Assembly (NCBI GenBank): GCA_021613535.1 | Contig: CP075496.1 | Span: forward strand, 4,650,001-4,714,000 | Length of the DNA stretch: 64,000 bases | DNA from: Adineta vaga | Lineage: Eukaryota > Rotifera | Reading direction: 5' to 3' | Shown here: positions 37,370 to 51,067 of the stretch, in pieces | Layout: every line of letters starts with the position of its first letter | Numbering within the stretch: position 1 is the first letter of the stretch | Program-made: the position numbers and the translations under genes | Notes under the pieces: model-generated | What the model saw: only the letters and a program-made list of their open reading frames with translations | Databases searched by the model: none | What the model was told of the DNA's origin: nothing

Positions 37370-40300
37370 ATGAAAAAGTTGTTTAAGAAAAAAGAGAAAG
37401 TTGAAGGTTAGTTTGAATGAAATTTGTTTCTTTCTTTTCAACGATCTTTTATTCATAAAATTTTAGAGGAGAGTAGAAAAATCAAAGCCAATGATCCTAC
37501 ACAAAATGCAGCGAAACAATTTGCTGTAGATATACTTATTAAAACATAATCTTCACCACATTTAATGATTTATTTATTCAGGGAAATGAAATTTCTACAT
37601 CTAAATACAATTTAATTACTTTTTTACCCAAAAATCTTTTCGAACAATTCCGTCGATTAGCAAATGCTTATTTTCTATTTCTTCTTTGTTTACAAGTAAA
37701 TTTATCTTTTATTTCGATAGATTTTTCTCTCAATCATCTCATTTCTATTATAGCTTATTCCACAAATTAGTTCCTTAGCTCCGATTACTACCATTTTACC
37801 ACTCGTATTCGTCTTGGCATTAACGGCAATGAAAGATGCTAGTGATGATATTGTTTGTTGAAAAAAAAGGACACTTTCTTTCGAAGACAATAATTTCTTT
37901 TGTTTTTGAATAGGCTCGACATCGTAGTGATCGGGAAGTAAATAATCGTGAAACGAAAACTGTTGTTGGAAAAGAATTTGTAACAAGAAAATGGAAAGAT
38001 ATCAAAGTTGGTGATATGATTCAATTAACAAATAATGAATTTGTCACAGTAAGAATATATTTCAAAGATGGAAAAAGACCTTTTCTTCGTATGTTTCTCT
38101 CAGGCAGATATTGTTTTAATCTCAACAAGTGATGAAAATGGTCTTTGTTTTATTGAAACAGCAGAATTAGATGGAGAAACAAATCTTAAAGTTCGACAAG
38201 GATTAGAAGAAACATGTAAGATTGGAGAAGACATTGGTCAATTATCAAGTTTTGATGGTAAAGATAAATTTCAGATTGTTCATTGTGACAAATTGATTAT
38301 TGTAGGTGAAATTGAATATGAAGCACCAAATAATAATCTCGGACGATTTGAAGGAAATCTAACATGGCAAGGAAAAACATATCCTCTAAAAAATGACAAT
38401 GTTCTATTACGTGGTACACGTTTAAGAAATACACAATGGGCTTTTGGAAGTAAACAAATATCGTTTTCTTTATTATTCACTAGAATCTTTATTATTAAAA
38501 ACCCTTTTAGTTGTTTGTTATGCTGGTCCAGATACAAAATTAATGAAAAATAGTGGTAAAGCACCATTTAAACGTACACAAATTGATCGTTTACTCAATC
38601 GAATTATTCTTGGCGTATGAATATCATTGTAACTCATCGAATATATCGAGTATTTTCTTTTCATTTAGATTTTCTTCTTCTTATTAATCATGTGTGCTAT
38701 TATGACAATCTGTTGTGGTCTCTGGGAATCTTTCGTTGGTTATGATTTCCGCAAGTATTTACCATGGGAATCATTTCTATCGAAAGATCGACGTCTTGGT
38801 GCAGTTCAAAAAAGTTTATTGGTATTTCTATCGTATATTATTATCTTAAATACAGTCGTACCGATATCACTCTATGTCAGTGTGGAATTTATACGTTTAT
38901 TACAATCGAAATTCATTGATTGGGATGTGAAAATGTATTATGAACCAAATAATGTTCCAGCACAAGCACGTACAACAACATTGAATGAAGAATTAGGACA
39001 AATCGAATATATCTTTTCGGATAAAACAGGAACATTAACACAGGTAATTTGAAATCGACTTTTTCAAAAAACTTTTATCAGTCAAAAATAAATCTGAAAA
39101 ATCTTCTTTTTTCATTTTAGAATATCATGACATTTAATAAATGTTCTATTCGTGGAAAATTATATGGTTATGTTACTGATGAATCCGGTAATGAAATACA
39201 AGATACAGAAGTAACATTTGATTATATTTCAGCAAGAATAAGAATGAATGATATTTTTACTTTAGAAATATAAACCACTCGAATTCGAAGAAAAGGACGA
39301 AGATTTCGTATGGTATGATCAAAAATTAGTTGATGCAATTAAAAACGGCGATGAAGAGGAACATAACTTCTTCACACTGTTAGCTCTTTGTCATACGGTT
39401 ATGCCTGAAGAACAAGATGGTAAAATTATCTATCAAGCTCAATCACCAGATGAAAATGCATTGGTTTCAGCAGCACGGACATTTGGTTTTGTTTTTGATG
39501 TAAGATTTTTATTCAAAACATATCATAAATATTAATCTTTGTTTGAATTTTTTTTGTGGATAGAATCGTACACAAAGTAGTATTACAGTTCGTTTACCGG
39601 ATAAAGAAGAAACATATGATTTACTTAATATCTTGGATTTTAATAATGATCGAAAACGAATGTCAGTTATTATAAAAAAGGATGGAAAAATCATATTGTA
39701 TTGTAAAGGCGCTGATTCGAAAGTTAAGGAACGTTTAGATTCATCAGAAAGTGAAATTATGGCACAAACGGATGAACATCTTAATGTAAGATCAATTTTT
39801 CATTCATATTTTCTATTATTTCATATTTTGGATTTAGAAATTTGCTAGCGATGGTTTACGTACACTTTGTTTAGCATGGAAAGAATTAAATGAAGGAGAA
39901 TATAAATCATGGACTGAGAAATTAGATAAAGCAAAGTAAATATTGATAGATCTAAAGAATGATGAAATTTAGATCAAATAAACTTGTTTATTCAATTTAG
40001 TACAAGTATGGAAAATCGAGATGAAAAAGTTAGTGAAGTCTATGAAGAAATCGAAAAAAATCTCAAATTACTTGGTGCTACAGCGATTGAAGATAAATTA
40101 CAAGATGGTGTACCACAATGTATTGAACATTTAGCACGTGCTGGTATTAAAATTTGGGTATTAACAGGTGATAAAGTTGGTAAGTAGAACTTGTTTTGAA
40201 GGATTTCTTTTTTTTTTTCTCTCATCGATGAAACGTTCTCGTTATAGAAACGGCGTATAATATTGGTTTATCTTGTCGTTTATTAACTAATGATATGGAA

Positions 40301-43300
40301 ATAAATATTATCGACGATGAAGATGAAAAAGGTGTATCAGCAAAATTAGATCAAGTTCGAAATGAAATGATTGAAAAAGTTGAACAATTATTTGATGTTA
40401 AAATTGAGGATAAGAAAAAACGACTTGATTGGAAAGATTGGGGTATTGATGTGATGAAATTTGATCAATACAGAAAAAATTCCAATAATAACAATAAAGA
40501 ACAAACAGAAGTTACCAATGGTCATGCATCACCATCAAAAACAAAAGCAACAACAGCAACAACAACAAATGATCCAAGTTCACCAGATCGTGAAAATTTC
40601 GAAGGTTTTGGTTTATTAATTACAGGTCAAGCATTAGTTCATGCATTATCTGATAAATTAAAATTGAAATTTCTTGAACTTGGTACATTGTGTAAAGCTG
40701 TTGTTTGTTGTCGTGTAACACCATTACAAAAAGCGCAAGTTGTTGAATTAGTCATGCAAAATGAGAAGAAAATTACCTTAGCTATTGGTGATGGTGCGAA
40801 TGATGTTTCAATGATTCAAAGTAAAAGAAAAACAAGTCGATTTGATGTGTTTGATAAAAAATGAATGTTTGATATTTTTCAGAAGCACATATTGGTGTAG
40901 GTATTAGTGGACAAGAAGGTCGACAAGCAGTATTATCAAGCGATTTCAGTTTTGGACAATTTTGTTATCTTGAAAGACTGTTACTTGTTCATGGGCGTTG
41001 GTCATATTTACGAATCTCGAAATTCTTACGTTATTTTTTCTATAAGAATTTTGCATTTACACTTTGCCATTTTTGGTTTGGATTTTTTTCGGGTTTTTCA
41101 GCTCAGGTAAATAATTGAAATGATAAAGAAAACTTTTATTTAAATCAATGTTTTTTTTTCTTCTTTTCATAGACATTGTACGATCCATTTTTTGTTGCAA
41201 CATATAACGTCTTCTTTTCAGCATTACCTGTTCTTGCATTGGGTGTTTTCGATAAAGTATGTTTCAAAGTTGGAAATTATACTAATGATTAATAAATTCT
41301 TATTATTTTAGGATGTTAGCGCTGATCAATCGATGAATAAACCGCATTTGTAAGTATTTCTATTTCCTTCTTTTTGTCTTACAAAACTTTTCTATTTCTT
41401 TAGATATGCTCCCGGACAAAATCATGAGTTTTTTAATAAAAAAATCTTTGCCGAAAGTGTCATTCATGGCATTTTAACATCATGTATCATCTTCTTCGTT
41501 CCATATTTATCCGTATCAAACAGCAGTCGACCAGGTGGTATGACACAAGCCGATTTACAATCCTTTGGTTTTATGATTGCTACAATTATGGTAGTTGTTG
41601 TTAATTTACAAAATGCATTAGAAATGTGGTATTGGACTGGTTTATATCATTTCGTTTTATGGGGTACAATCGCAGTACATTTCCTATTTCATTTTGCTTT
41701 GTATTCACCACTTATCAAAGTAATATTTAAAACAAATTATCCGTACGTGGGTGTGGCACAAGCTGTTCTAACAACTGGAAATTTTTGGTTTACATTATTT
41801 ATCACATGTGCAGTTTTACTTTTGCCAGTGTTCTGTCGCGAGTAAAGTATTTTTGTGCTATATTTTCATAATGATTTATCCGATGGTTTTATAGATTCTT
41901 TCGTATGCGATTTATGCCAAATAAAACTGATCGTGCAAGATTAAATCAAAAATATCGCTTGGAAGAAAAAGCGGCATTTGTTGCACATATTAAACAAAAA
42001 ATGCGTCAAACGAAACGAGCTGTACGATCAGGATATGCATTTTCTCAACAAGAAGGTTGGGGACCATTGATTACATCTGGTCGAATGCAATCGAAAGCAC
42101 CTTCACGTGCGCGACCATCAAATATGACTAATGTAAGTACAAAGAAATTCTTTTTAAGTTTTTTTCTTTTCGTACAATTCTTAAGACTTTTCTTTTTACT
42201 ATCAAAAAATATTTTCATCGATTATTGATCTTAATCTTATCTAGTTTAAAAACAGAGTACATCCAATATTTTTGGATGATGAATCTTCGAATGTCACATC
42301 TATTCAGTCAATAAACAACACAACAAATCAGAAATAAACGACCGAGATTAAGAGAAATGATAGAATGATAACAGTGAGTGAAAGAAGCTGGCATTATGCA
42401 CTATTTATTTTATTCATTTTTGTTTTGTCGCAAATTACAAGCGTATGAATGCTCGAAAGTATGCAAACGAATCTTGTATCTTGCAATGCTATGTCCCTTT
42501 TGCGATACAAATAGTTGTTTTGCAGAACATTTCCAAATGCTGTGCATGCATTAGTTAGCGAGTTCTTTGTTTGCGCTATTCCATAGAGAGATCATTCACA
42601 ATATCACATGGAATGATTTTGTACCAGTTTTTAGAAAAAATTTGATGAGATTTAAAGCATACATCGTCACTTGATGTAGATGATCGTATTTCTCTCGTGA
42701 ATATAATTGATATGGTTTCAATTCCTGTCTTGTTTTGACATTCAACATGTACATGTAAATCAAAACGATGAGGTGAGTAATATATAATCGATGAGTGATA
42801 ATATGTACATCGAGTAGTGGGATTTTAATAAAGATGAATAACATCCAGAATTATACCTAACACGTTCAATTTAGTTTATAATTAACTCTTCTTTCCTTAT
42901 CAATTATCATGCATGTTTTGTTCTTCTTCTTCTTCTTCTTCTACGTATCATTTATGTAGCATGTTCAATTTGAATTGAAACATTGCAGTATTGTATCTAA
43001 TCTACTAAAGGCTTGATTTCTTTTATTACCACAAAGAAAGCTTCGATTGAATGTTTCAGTCAAAGCTTAACAATATAAATTCTTAAAAACAATTATTAAG
43101 AATTTCTTTATGCAAATATAATCATATAATTCTGATTTAGTCCATGTAATATATGAAACAGACTATATGTGATTTGTCTGAGACAGATTCAATCAATTCC
43201 ATCTATTATCTTCTTTTCTATAATTGATAATCGTATGCAAACTTTTTCTTATTCCTTTAGACGGTTTCGCCACCTTCAGCAACTGATTATGGTTCATCTC

Positions 43301-43479
43301 ATAATGGAAATACTCCTAATTTGCTCAATCCAACTGATGCTAATCAATTAAAAGATGAAGAACACGTTTCTGACACAACACAACCAAAGAAAACTGTGAC
43401 AATCAATGAAACACCAGCAACAGCATCAGCATCGAAAGAAACTGAACCATTACTCTCATCTACGAAAAATGAGCAGTGA
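37370..43479 (+). CDS. P4-type ATPase, phospholipid flippase (ATP8B-like), two possible last exons
   Basis: Common exons: 37370-37406, 37467-37525, 37582-37695, 37754-37852, 37914-38048, 38104-38449, 38511-38614, 38669-39043, 39121-39210, 39266-39499, 39564-39785, 39838-39935, 40001-40179, 40248-40820, 40883-41106, 41173-41256, 41312-41349, 41404-41841, 41895-42132. The last exon is either 43261-43479 (1301 aa) or 42245-42337 (1259 aa). P4 landmarks are the actuator motif [19 protein letters not shown] in M4, DKTGTLTQ (phosphorylated Asp near residue 416) and [11 protein letters not shown] near 878. FYKNFAFTL is also present. Flippases move aminophospholipids to the cytosolic leaflet, usually with a CDC50 partner. 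A low-complexity insert rich in Asn and Thr lies in the nucleotide-binding region (about 40475-40595). Confidence 0.93.
42245..42337 (+). other. Alternative last exon of the P4-ATPase gene
   Basis: An AG acceptor (TTATCTAG) precedes an open phase-0 reading, [20 protein letters not shown]... to TAA. The same upstream donor (ATGACTAAT|GTAAGT) can join either this or the exon at 43261. The intron here is 112 nt, versus 1128 nt for the distal exon. Confidence 0.6.
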
Positions 43480-44089
43480 CATTTGAATTTATCAATTGTC
43501 AGTTCAAATAATGATCATTTCTACCCATTGTTTAGATTAGAAAGTGGAAATGTACATAATTATACATATATTATATATACGAGTCATGTGTTTTCTTGAA
43601 ATCTGCTATACTAGCTCTAACTCTTAATTCATATCCTAATCTCGCCGGTGTGTTGTGTTGTGTTCGTTTGATGTGTTGTTTTCTTTTTCGTCATTCTGTT
43701 ATTAGCTCAATTAAAAAAGCACACGATATTCAGAATATAAATCATTTTTGAAACTAGCTTTTTCTTTCGTACTCTTTTTGAAAACTTTAACGATCAGATA
43801 AATATTCGTTTTGCTCAATCAAACATTCAATTCCATGCATGATTTGTCGTAAGCTCATTTTTAGTTTTATTGCATGCTATTATTCATTTCTCATTTCTCT
43901 GAATATCAATGTTTTATTCTATATATTTTTAGTATCATAACAATTCTCGAATTTATCGAATCGTAAATCACATTTTTAACTAGAATTTTCTTGTAATCTT
44001 CATCTCTTAATAAATAAAATCTACCACAAAATATAAAGAATATTTGTATAGAGAGGAGATTTTCATTTTTCATTTTCCATTTAGAATTC
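43480..44089. other. Intergenic, no gene seen
   Basis: AT-rich 3' flank of the P4-ATPase gene and 5' flank of the HMG-box gene. An acceptor-like CATTTAG lies just before the next ATG (44090). Confidence 0.5.
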
Positions 44090-45836
44090 ATGCCGAGAGG
44101 AAGTCGACCGAAACCATCGAGTAATTTAATTTCTGACAAAATTCTTGTAGGGTAAGTCGATTTATTAGTTTTATTTTTGTTTTACAGTATTCAACTTGTT
44201 TTTAGTATTAAATCATATCGTCCATTACGTTTGTTTATCACGAAACAAAAAAAGAAAGGAAGCACCGTAAGTGTACAGAGGAAAACAGATTCTTTCATTG
44301 AAATTTTGCTTTCTTCTATAGGAAAATCCATTTACTCTACGAGTAAAATATTGTCAACTTCCACAAGAAAAACAAGATAGATTTCTACAAAAAGCAGTAG
44401 ATAAATATATTGAATTACTTGTAAGACATATTTTATTGAAAAATAATTTCAAATTTTATTCTATTGATATGATTTTTCATTGTCTAGGATGAGAAAGATG
44501 TTGATGAACAAGTACAAATCGATTGTAAATTATTCGATTATTTGTTAATGAAAGGTGAACAAAAGAAATATTTCCAATCAATCAATGCACCGATAAAACC
44601 ACCAGGGTAAATGACAGAAACCTTCTCGAAATAAATTTAATTGAACAAACTTGATTTGTGATATTTTAGAACAGCTGTACCGTTTTATACACAAAATGTT
44701 AAAGAAGAAAATGATGATGATACTGAAATATCTTGGAAATCATTGAGCACAGATGAACGTAAAGTTTTTAAAAGAAAACGAAAAGAAGTAAATAATTCGA
44801 AAAAATCAACAAGATTATTTTGTCAAATCTTTCTTTCTAATAGGCTAAACTTGAATATGCTGCTCAAGTTAAAAATTTTGCTAATGATTTACCCGAACGT
44901 CTTCGAACAGATTATTTAATATATGCGGAACAATATCCTCATAAACGTCCAAAGATTGAATCAACTATCGTTCATACTGATGAGTCACAATTAATTCGTC
45001 AACGTCGTAAATCATTAACGGCATTACCTGAAAGTTTGCAAACACCAACAGCAGCAGTTTTCTCACCATTATCCGATGATATACCTGTAAAATTAAATCG
45101 CAATCAACTTGAAAGTTTACATAAATGTATGCCAAATGTTCTTTACTATGAAAATGCAGTATCTAACGATGACAAACCAACATTCACAAGAACTATGACA
45201 AAAAATTCTTATATGAAATCAATATTTAGTCAATTAGATGATAAAGAACGATTGAAATATGTTACAAAATCCATAAAAAAATGGAATGAATTTCTTGAAG
45301 AAAATCCTTTGATCATCGAATATCTGATACCAACATTACATTTGTTATTAACTCGACAAGAAGATATCATGTTATATTTCTCATCGATTGATTTACCACC
45401 TCGTCCGCCAATTAATAGTTATCTTTATTTCAATCTTGAAAAGGAAGAAACAGGTTCTCGACAATCTTGGTCAGATTTATCTCCAACACAAAAGACTGAA
45501 TATGCTGAACAATTAACTGCAAGGAAAAATGAATATTATCAAAAATTAACTCATTTTGTTGATGATATCTTGCCGTCAGATTATATGAGATATGAATTTT
45601 TTCGAAATATCAAATATGCAATTAAAGATTATGAATTAGCAACGAAAAGTGAAATTCTTGATAAACAAACTGGACAAATTAAATGGCATGAATATTATAT
45701 GCAAAAACTAAGTCTACAAAATCAACAAAATCAAATAAATCATATCAAAGAAAAATTATTAGCAACTGGATTAACAACTGAACAGAAAGATCTTGTAGAT
45801 GAACTTATACAAGTCTATTGTGGATGTACGAAGTGA
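44090..45836 (+). CDS. HMG-box protein with at least two boxes
   Basis: Six exons: 44090-44151, 44206-44266, 44322-44420, 44488-44606, 44670-44787, 44844-45836; 1452 nt, 483 aa. A first HMG-like segment at about residues 110-190 reads KPPGTAVPFYTQ...SWKSLSTDERKVFKRKRKEAK. A second, at about 337-410, reads LPPRPPINSYLYFNLEKEE...SWSDLSPTQKTEYAEQL. Both have the Pro-rich entry, the W..LS helix-2 pattern and basic helices. Multiple boxes are typical of UBF-type nucleolar factors and some mitochondrial or chromatin HMG proteins, and I cannot choose among these. Expected role: DNA bending in the nucleus or nucleolus. It ends YCGCTK. Confidence 0.75.
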
Positions 45837-46408
45837 TGATAAATAAATAAATAAGAATCATTTGTTGCTTTTCAATAGTTCAGAAAAAATTTTGTTGTCA
45901 GAAAAATAAAAACATAAACTTCTAGAGCCAGATTATTATTGTTATTAGTATCATTAGTATTATATTCATTATTTGTTTTTTTTTAATATGTTTTTTGAGT
46001 AATTGTATAGTACTCAAGAAGAAGAAGAAGAAAACATACGTATTTAACGTAAATCATACTTAATCTTGAAATAAATTGTTGAAAAATGTATATATTCATG
46101 TAATTTTATTCACTATGAAGAAAACTAAGAAAATGATTTCATATATAAATGAATTCGTTTGTTTATATAAGAAAGATTTGACTCATTACAGAATAGATCT
46201 GTTCATTGGTGACCTCTGTTGACTAGTATTCTCAATCGTGACGTATCTAATCCATTAATTTAGCACGACAGATGGATTGAAATTGAAATTGAAAGAATAG
46301 ATATATACAACATAATTGGTGGTATCTTGTCTTGATAGAAATTAGATCTTATTTTTTTATCAATAATCCTATTTACTTTAATTGTTTTATTTTAGTATTA
46401 TTGAAAGC
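45837..46408. other. Intergenic, no gene seen
   Basis: AT-rich, with a short GAA run near 46017-46032. An acceptor-like TTTTATTTTAG at 46385-46395 precedes the p115 ATG by 13 nt. Confidence 0.5.
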
Positions 46409-49400
46409 ATGGCTTTCTGGCGTGGTGGTTCTCTTTTCTCATCAGCAGCATCGACAACATCTTCATCTAATGATAATTTTGGTCAAGAAACAGTAAGAAA
46501 ACGACACTAATAAGTTCTCATTTAACTTCATGTCTCCTAGATCGAACGTCTATCCGATCGTCTTCAATCAGCAGTACGCAGTGATGATCGACGTGATGCA
46601 GTACGTGGTTTAAAAGCACTATCAAAAGTAACTAATCATTTATATGTACGATAGACAATTCTTATTCGAATTTCAATAGAAATGTAAACTTGAAGTCGGT
46701 ACTCAAAGTATGACTTTATTAGCAAATATTCTACAAGGTGATCGAAGTGATTTGGATCTCATTCAATTAGCACTTGAAACATTAGCAAATGTTGTTACTT
46801 ATGAAGTTGGTAGTGAAGAAGGTATTTCATTTTTGCTGCTAAATGATTGTTTTTATCTATCGATCTATTTTTATAGAGCAAGCAAATTTACCACATGATA
46901 TTACAGTACAATTTACAGGTATTATTAGAAATTCTTTTTAATGAAATATATTCATTAGAAGCTTTTAGAATTGTATATCAAGAACAAAGGAAATGTTCAT
47001 GCTACTCTTGAACTTATTGAAGTTAGTTTTACTGAATTTGAATAATTATCAATATTTTTGATTGAGATATTTTTCTAGGAAAATGATTTCAATGTTCGTC
47101 GTTCTGCTATTCGATTTCTTACTGCACTGTTAACAAATTGCACGAAAGAATTACAAGAGATTATTCTAGAAAGTGGACCAATGGGTGTTTCAAAATTAGT
47201 TGATCTTCTTCAAGACGAACGTGAAGTGATTCGAAATGATGTAAATCTTTTATATTCACAAAGAAAACTAAGTTGTCTTTTTATTATATTTCATTTTCAT
47301 TGTTAGGCAATTCTTCTCTTACAAATCTTAACTCGTTCAAATGCAAATATTCAAAAAATAGTTGCATTTGAAAATGGTTTTGAACGTTTATTTGAAATTC
47401 TTGTTAGTGAAGGTGGAAGTGATGGAGGTAAATCGATTTTTCGACCAAAAAAAAACCCCTTTTATTTTCTTTTGTATAAATAGTTGTAACCGTAGAAGAT
47501 TGTCTATCTGTTTTATTGAATTTATTAAAAAATAATCCATCAAATCAAAGTTATTTCCGTGAAGGCTCGTATATTCGGCGATTAGTTGATTTTTTTGAAC
47601 TTGGTTCTATTGGAGAAAAACGTTGGTCTGCACAAAAAGTTACCAACGTTCATCTTCTATTACAAGTAATACATATTAATCAATGGAAAAAAAAACATTT
47701 CTTATCAATCTTTAATTCAGATCATTCGAACACTTGTTTCACCTACGAATTCCAATCAGAATATCGTTGCTTGCCAACGTACGATTAGTCAATGTGGTAA
47801 GAATTATCATACAAATATTTTCTTTCTTTCTATCGATATTTGACAAAGGTTTGTTACATCGTTTATGTGTAATGCTAACGTTAACAACAATTCCAGCTGA
47901 TGTATTAGCAGAAGTGAGTTTAGTTATGTTTGTATTTGAATGAATCGATATGTTTTGTATGTCTTATAGACTATAAATACAATTGGTGATGTCGTTCGTG
48001 GTCATAGTGAAAATCAACAATTTCTTGGTTCTGTTATGAATACAACTGGTGAAGCTCAACAGTAAAATGAAATTGATTTTTTTGAACTGTTGATAATTGT
48101 TATTTTTTTTTCTTCAGACCAGTTTTATTTAATCTACTCTATACAATGGTTGCTGGTGAAAAACAACCATTTCCACTTCGAATTTCTATTCTCTATTGTC
48201 TTCAATGTTATTTATATAAAAATGAATCAGGCAAATCGTTTATCGTTCAAACACTCTTACCTCAAACTGAAAATGGTTAAAAGAAAAGCAATTTCTTTCT
48301 ATGATTGATTTTCTTTCTATTTTTTTAGCTGCTAGTCAATATACATTAGGACATTTACTCATCATTGGTTACTTAAGTAAAGATATCGTTGCATCTTGGT
48401 GTTCTGGTATTGCACTTGCTCGATTAATTGCTGATAGTCAACAATTTAAAGAAGCTATTCTCAAAGTTGTATTAGCTGTTGATCAAGCACAAACAGGAGC
48501 GAAAACTCTTATGGAAATTTCTATTGATTTACTACAAAATGTAGATAAATAACTAAAATCGGAATATTCAATATATTCTTTTCATGTTTATAGTCTTCAT
48601 CTTCATTTCATACACGTGTTGCTGTATTAGTTTTCCTTTGTACATGGTTATCCAATTGTTCATTAGCAGTACAAATATTTCTCTCAACTCCTAATAGTAT
48701 TTCATATGTAAGTGTGTATTTATTTTATCTAGATCATTGTTTCTATTCCAATTTTGTAGCTTATCTCGCAAATTTGTGCACAATTAATAGCAGATGATCG
48801 AGAAAATCTCATTCAATCTTTATGTTCATTCGCATTAGGTTTATGTTTACTATTTAATAACAATCAAATACCATCATATACAACGTAAGAAAGAAAGTTT
48901 TGACAATTTTCGATGAAAAAAATCTTTCTATTTTCTAGTGAATCTCTCGAACGATTAATAAATAAACGTGTTGGTATTGAATTATTTCAAGAAAAACTTG
49001 AAATATTATCAAAATCGGAATTCTATGCCAAAGCTTTACAAAAGCCGCAACTGAAATTATCGAAATCTGCAGATATGATTTTGGATTATGAATTTGCTCG
49101 TCTATACAAAACTCTCGAAGGTTCAATTGGACGAATGTTAAATTCACAAAATATGAATTCGACTGAAAAGACACTTGGTGATCCATTAGCAAATAATCTT
49201 TATGATCAACAAACATCGACTATGATGGCACATTATAATGATTTGATTCGACAACAAGATCAACAATTAAATACATATAAACAGCAGGAAAAACAATTCC
49301 TTCAAGAAACAGATATGCATAAGAAGAAAATCAATGAATTAGAACAAAAATTACAAGAAATTAAAGATCAATATTCATTATTAAAGATATCTACTAAACA

Positions 49401-50436
49401 AGGTAGAAGAAAATTCGAATGAAATTTAATATGATTCGTTATTTATAGGACCAGATGCTCATAATGAGTTAAGAACCATATGTGAACAACAAAGAGCTGA
49501 ATTAGAATATTTGAGAAATATTTTCGTATGTTAATTTTAATTTATTAATTCATTGAACTTGTATTTTTATGAAATATTCTTCTCTCAATGCAGAATCAAC
49601 AACAACATTCTTCAATGCTGCATCAGTAAGTAGATCTACTAAATAAATGATTGAGTTTATTTCTATAAGTCAAATTTTAACTTTTAAATAACTTTTTCGT
49701 TTGAAGAGCGATGTACGCGTATTCTCGTTTTTAATTTAATTTTAGTGTTGAAAATGGAGTTGAACAATTACATTTGAATAACAATGAGAATCATTCGATA
49801 CAAGTAAATCAAAATAGTCTTTTGATATTTCTGATATTTAAAAATGATTTCATATAGAATGATGGACGTATTCAAGTGGGAGAAAGAGCAGCATTAACAG
49901 CTCGTATTACTGAATTACAAGAAAGATTGAATGCATTTGATGAAAGGTACAAACTTAAGATTTTTTGATTAATTCCTTCTCTTATTATATTTTCTAATTA
50001 GATATGCGGCACAAAATGATGAAATAGCTCGACTTCAATTAGAAAATGGTGTTTTACAAGAAAAACTTACAAATGAAAAACGAAAAGTAGCAATTTTTGA
50101 GGTTTATTATTTGAATATTGTTTTTAGTTTATTATCTTATTTTCACTTCTTAATCTTCTTTTCAGGGCCTTGATAGTCAAATGCAAGGATTAATAGATGA
50201 AAAAAGTCGAATAGATAATGAATATCAAAAATTGAATACTATTTATCAACAAACTTTGACTGAACAAAATGATCTACTTGCTCTATGTTCGACTTATGAA
50301 GATCAATTAACAACATGTAGAAATCTGATACAATCAGCAGGATTAACCGTAAACGAAATGAATTTTAAATTCTATATTTTATCATTTTCATATTTAGGTA
50401 CCCAACTTCTTACTTGAACTTGATGATAATGAATGA
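46409..50436 (+). CDS. USO1: General vesicular transport factor p115
   Basis: Twenty-three exons, from 46409-46492, 46541-46627 and 46680-46821 through 48939-49402 to 50166-50348 and 50398-50436. The sum is 2757 nt, or 918 aa (human p115 has 962). The armadillo-like head begins MAFWRGGSLFSS and has RSDDRRDAVRGLKALSKK, GPMGVSKLVDLLQDEREVIRND and IVAFENGFERLFEILVSEGG. The coiled-coil tail runs from about residue 650 (QQDQQLNTYKQQEKQFLQE, LEQKLQEIKDQYSLLKI). The last exon gives a short acidic end (VPNFLLELDDNE). Reading through the final intron instead would end GTQLLT and lose the acidic tail. p115 tethers COPI/COPII vesicles at the Golgi with GM130, giantin and Rab1. Confidence 0.95.
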
Positions 50437-51067
50437 TCATCGATTATTTATTTTATGTCATATATATTCTTTTTTTTATTATCTATTTCTCATTTTAAAT
50501 CGCTAGATTGGCATTTTCTTGTCTGTGTTTTAATCTTGTTTTTTTTCTCTTTCAAATTGATCGTTAAATATACAACTATGTGGGACATGGAGAAATCATT
50601 TTGCGTGCAGAAATAATCTAGTGTATGAATTACAAATATTATTATCTACTCTTTTCAAGACTTGAAGGATATAATTTACAGATGAAAACATCATAAGTTT
50701 TGTGTTGTTTCTGAGTTCTAAATCATTTTTGTCAACCCGTAGGTTTCTTTTTCTAATTGTAATTACATCTGAACGATAGTAAAACACATAAAACATTATT
50801 ATCGTTCTTTTTCAAGTTTATCAGCAAATAAGACAATGATAACATGCACTAAATTTCTTACATGTGAAATCTACCTTGTCATCCGAGAACACACCTTCTG
50901 CAACTCAACAAATATATCGAGATACTTCGACCAAAATCTTCATAGCTCTAATACTAAGAAAATATATTACAGACTCTATATATTTAACAATATTATGAAT
51001 AATACTTAATCACACACTCACATACATATAACTATTTCATGAATCTATTTAAAAAATACAGAATAAT
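50437..51067. other. Intergenic between convergent genes, nothing seen
   Basis: AT-rich 3' flanks of p115 and of the first allantoinase/OHCU decarboxylase copy. Confidence 0.6.

Noticed and set aside
49858-50417. Read-through of the last p115 intron giving a C-terminus GTQLLT
   Set aside because: A good donor (50349) and acceptor (50397) give instead the acidic ending expected for p115.
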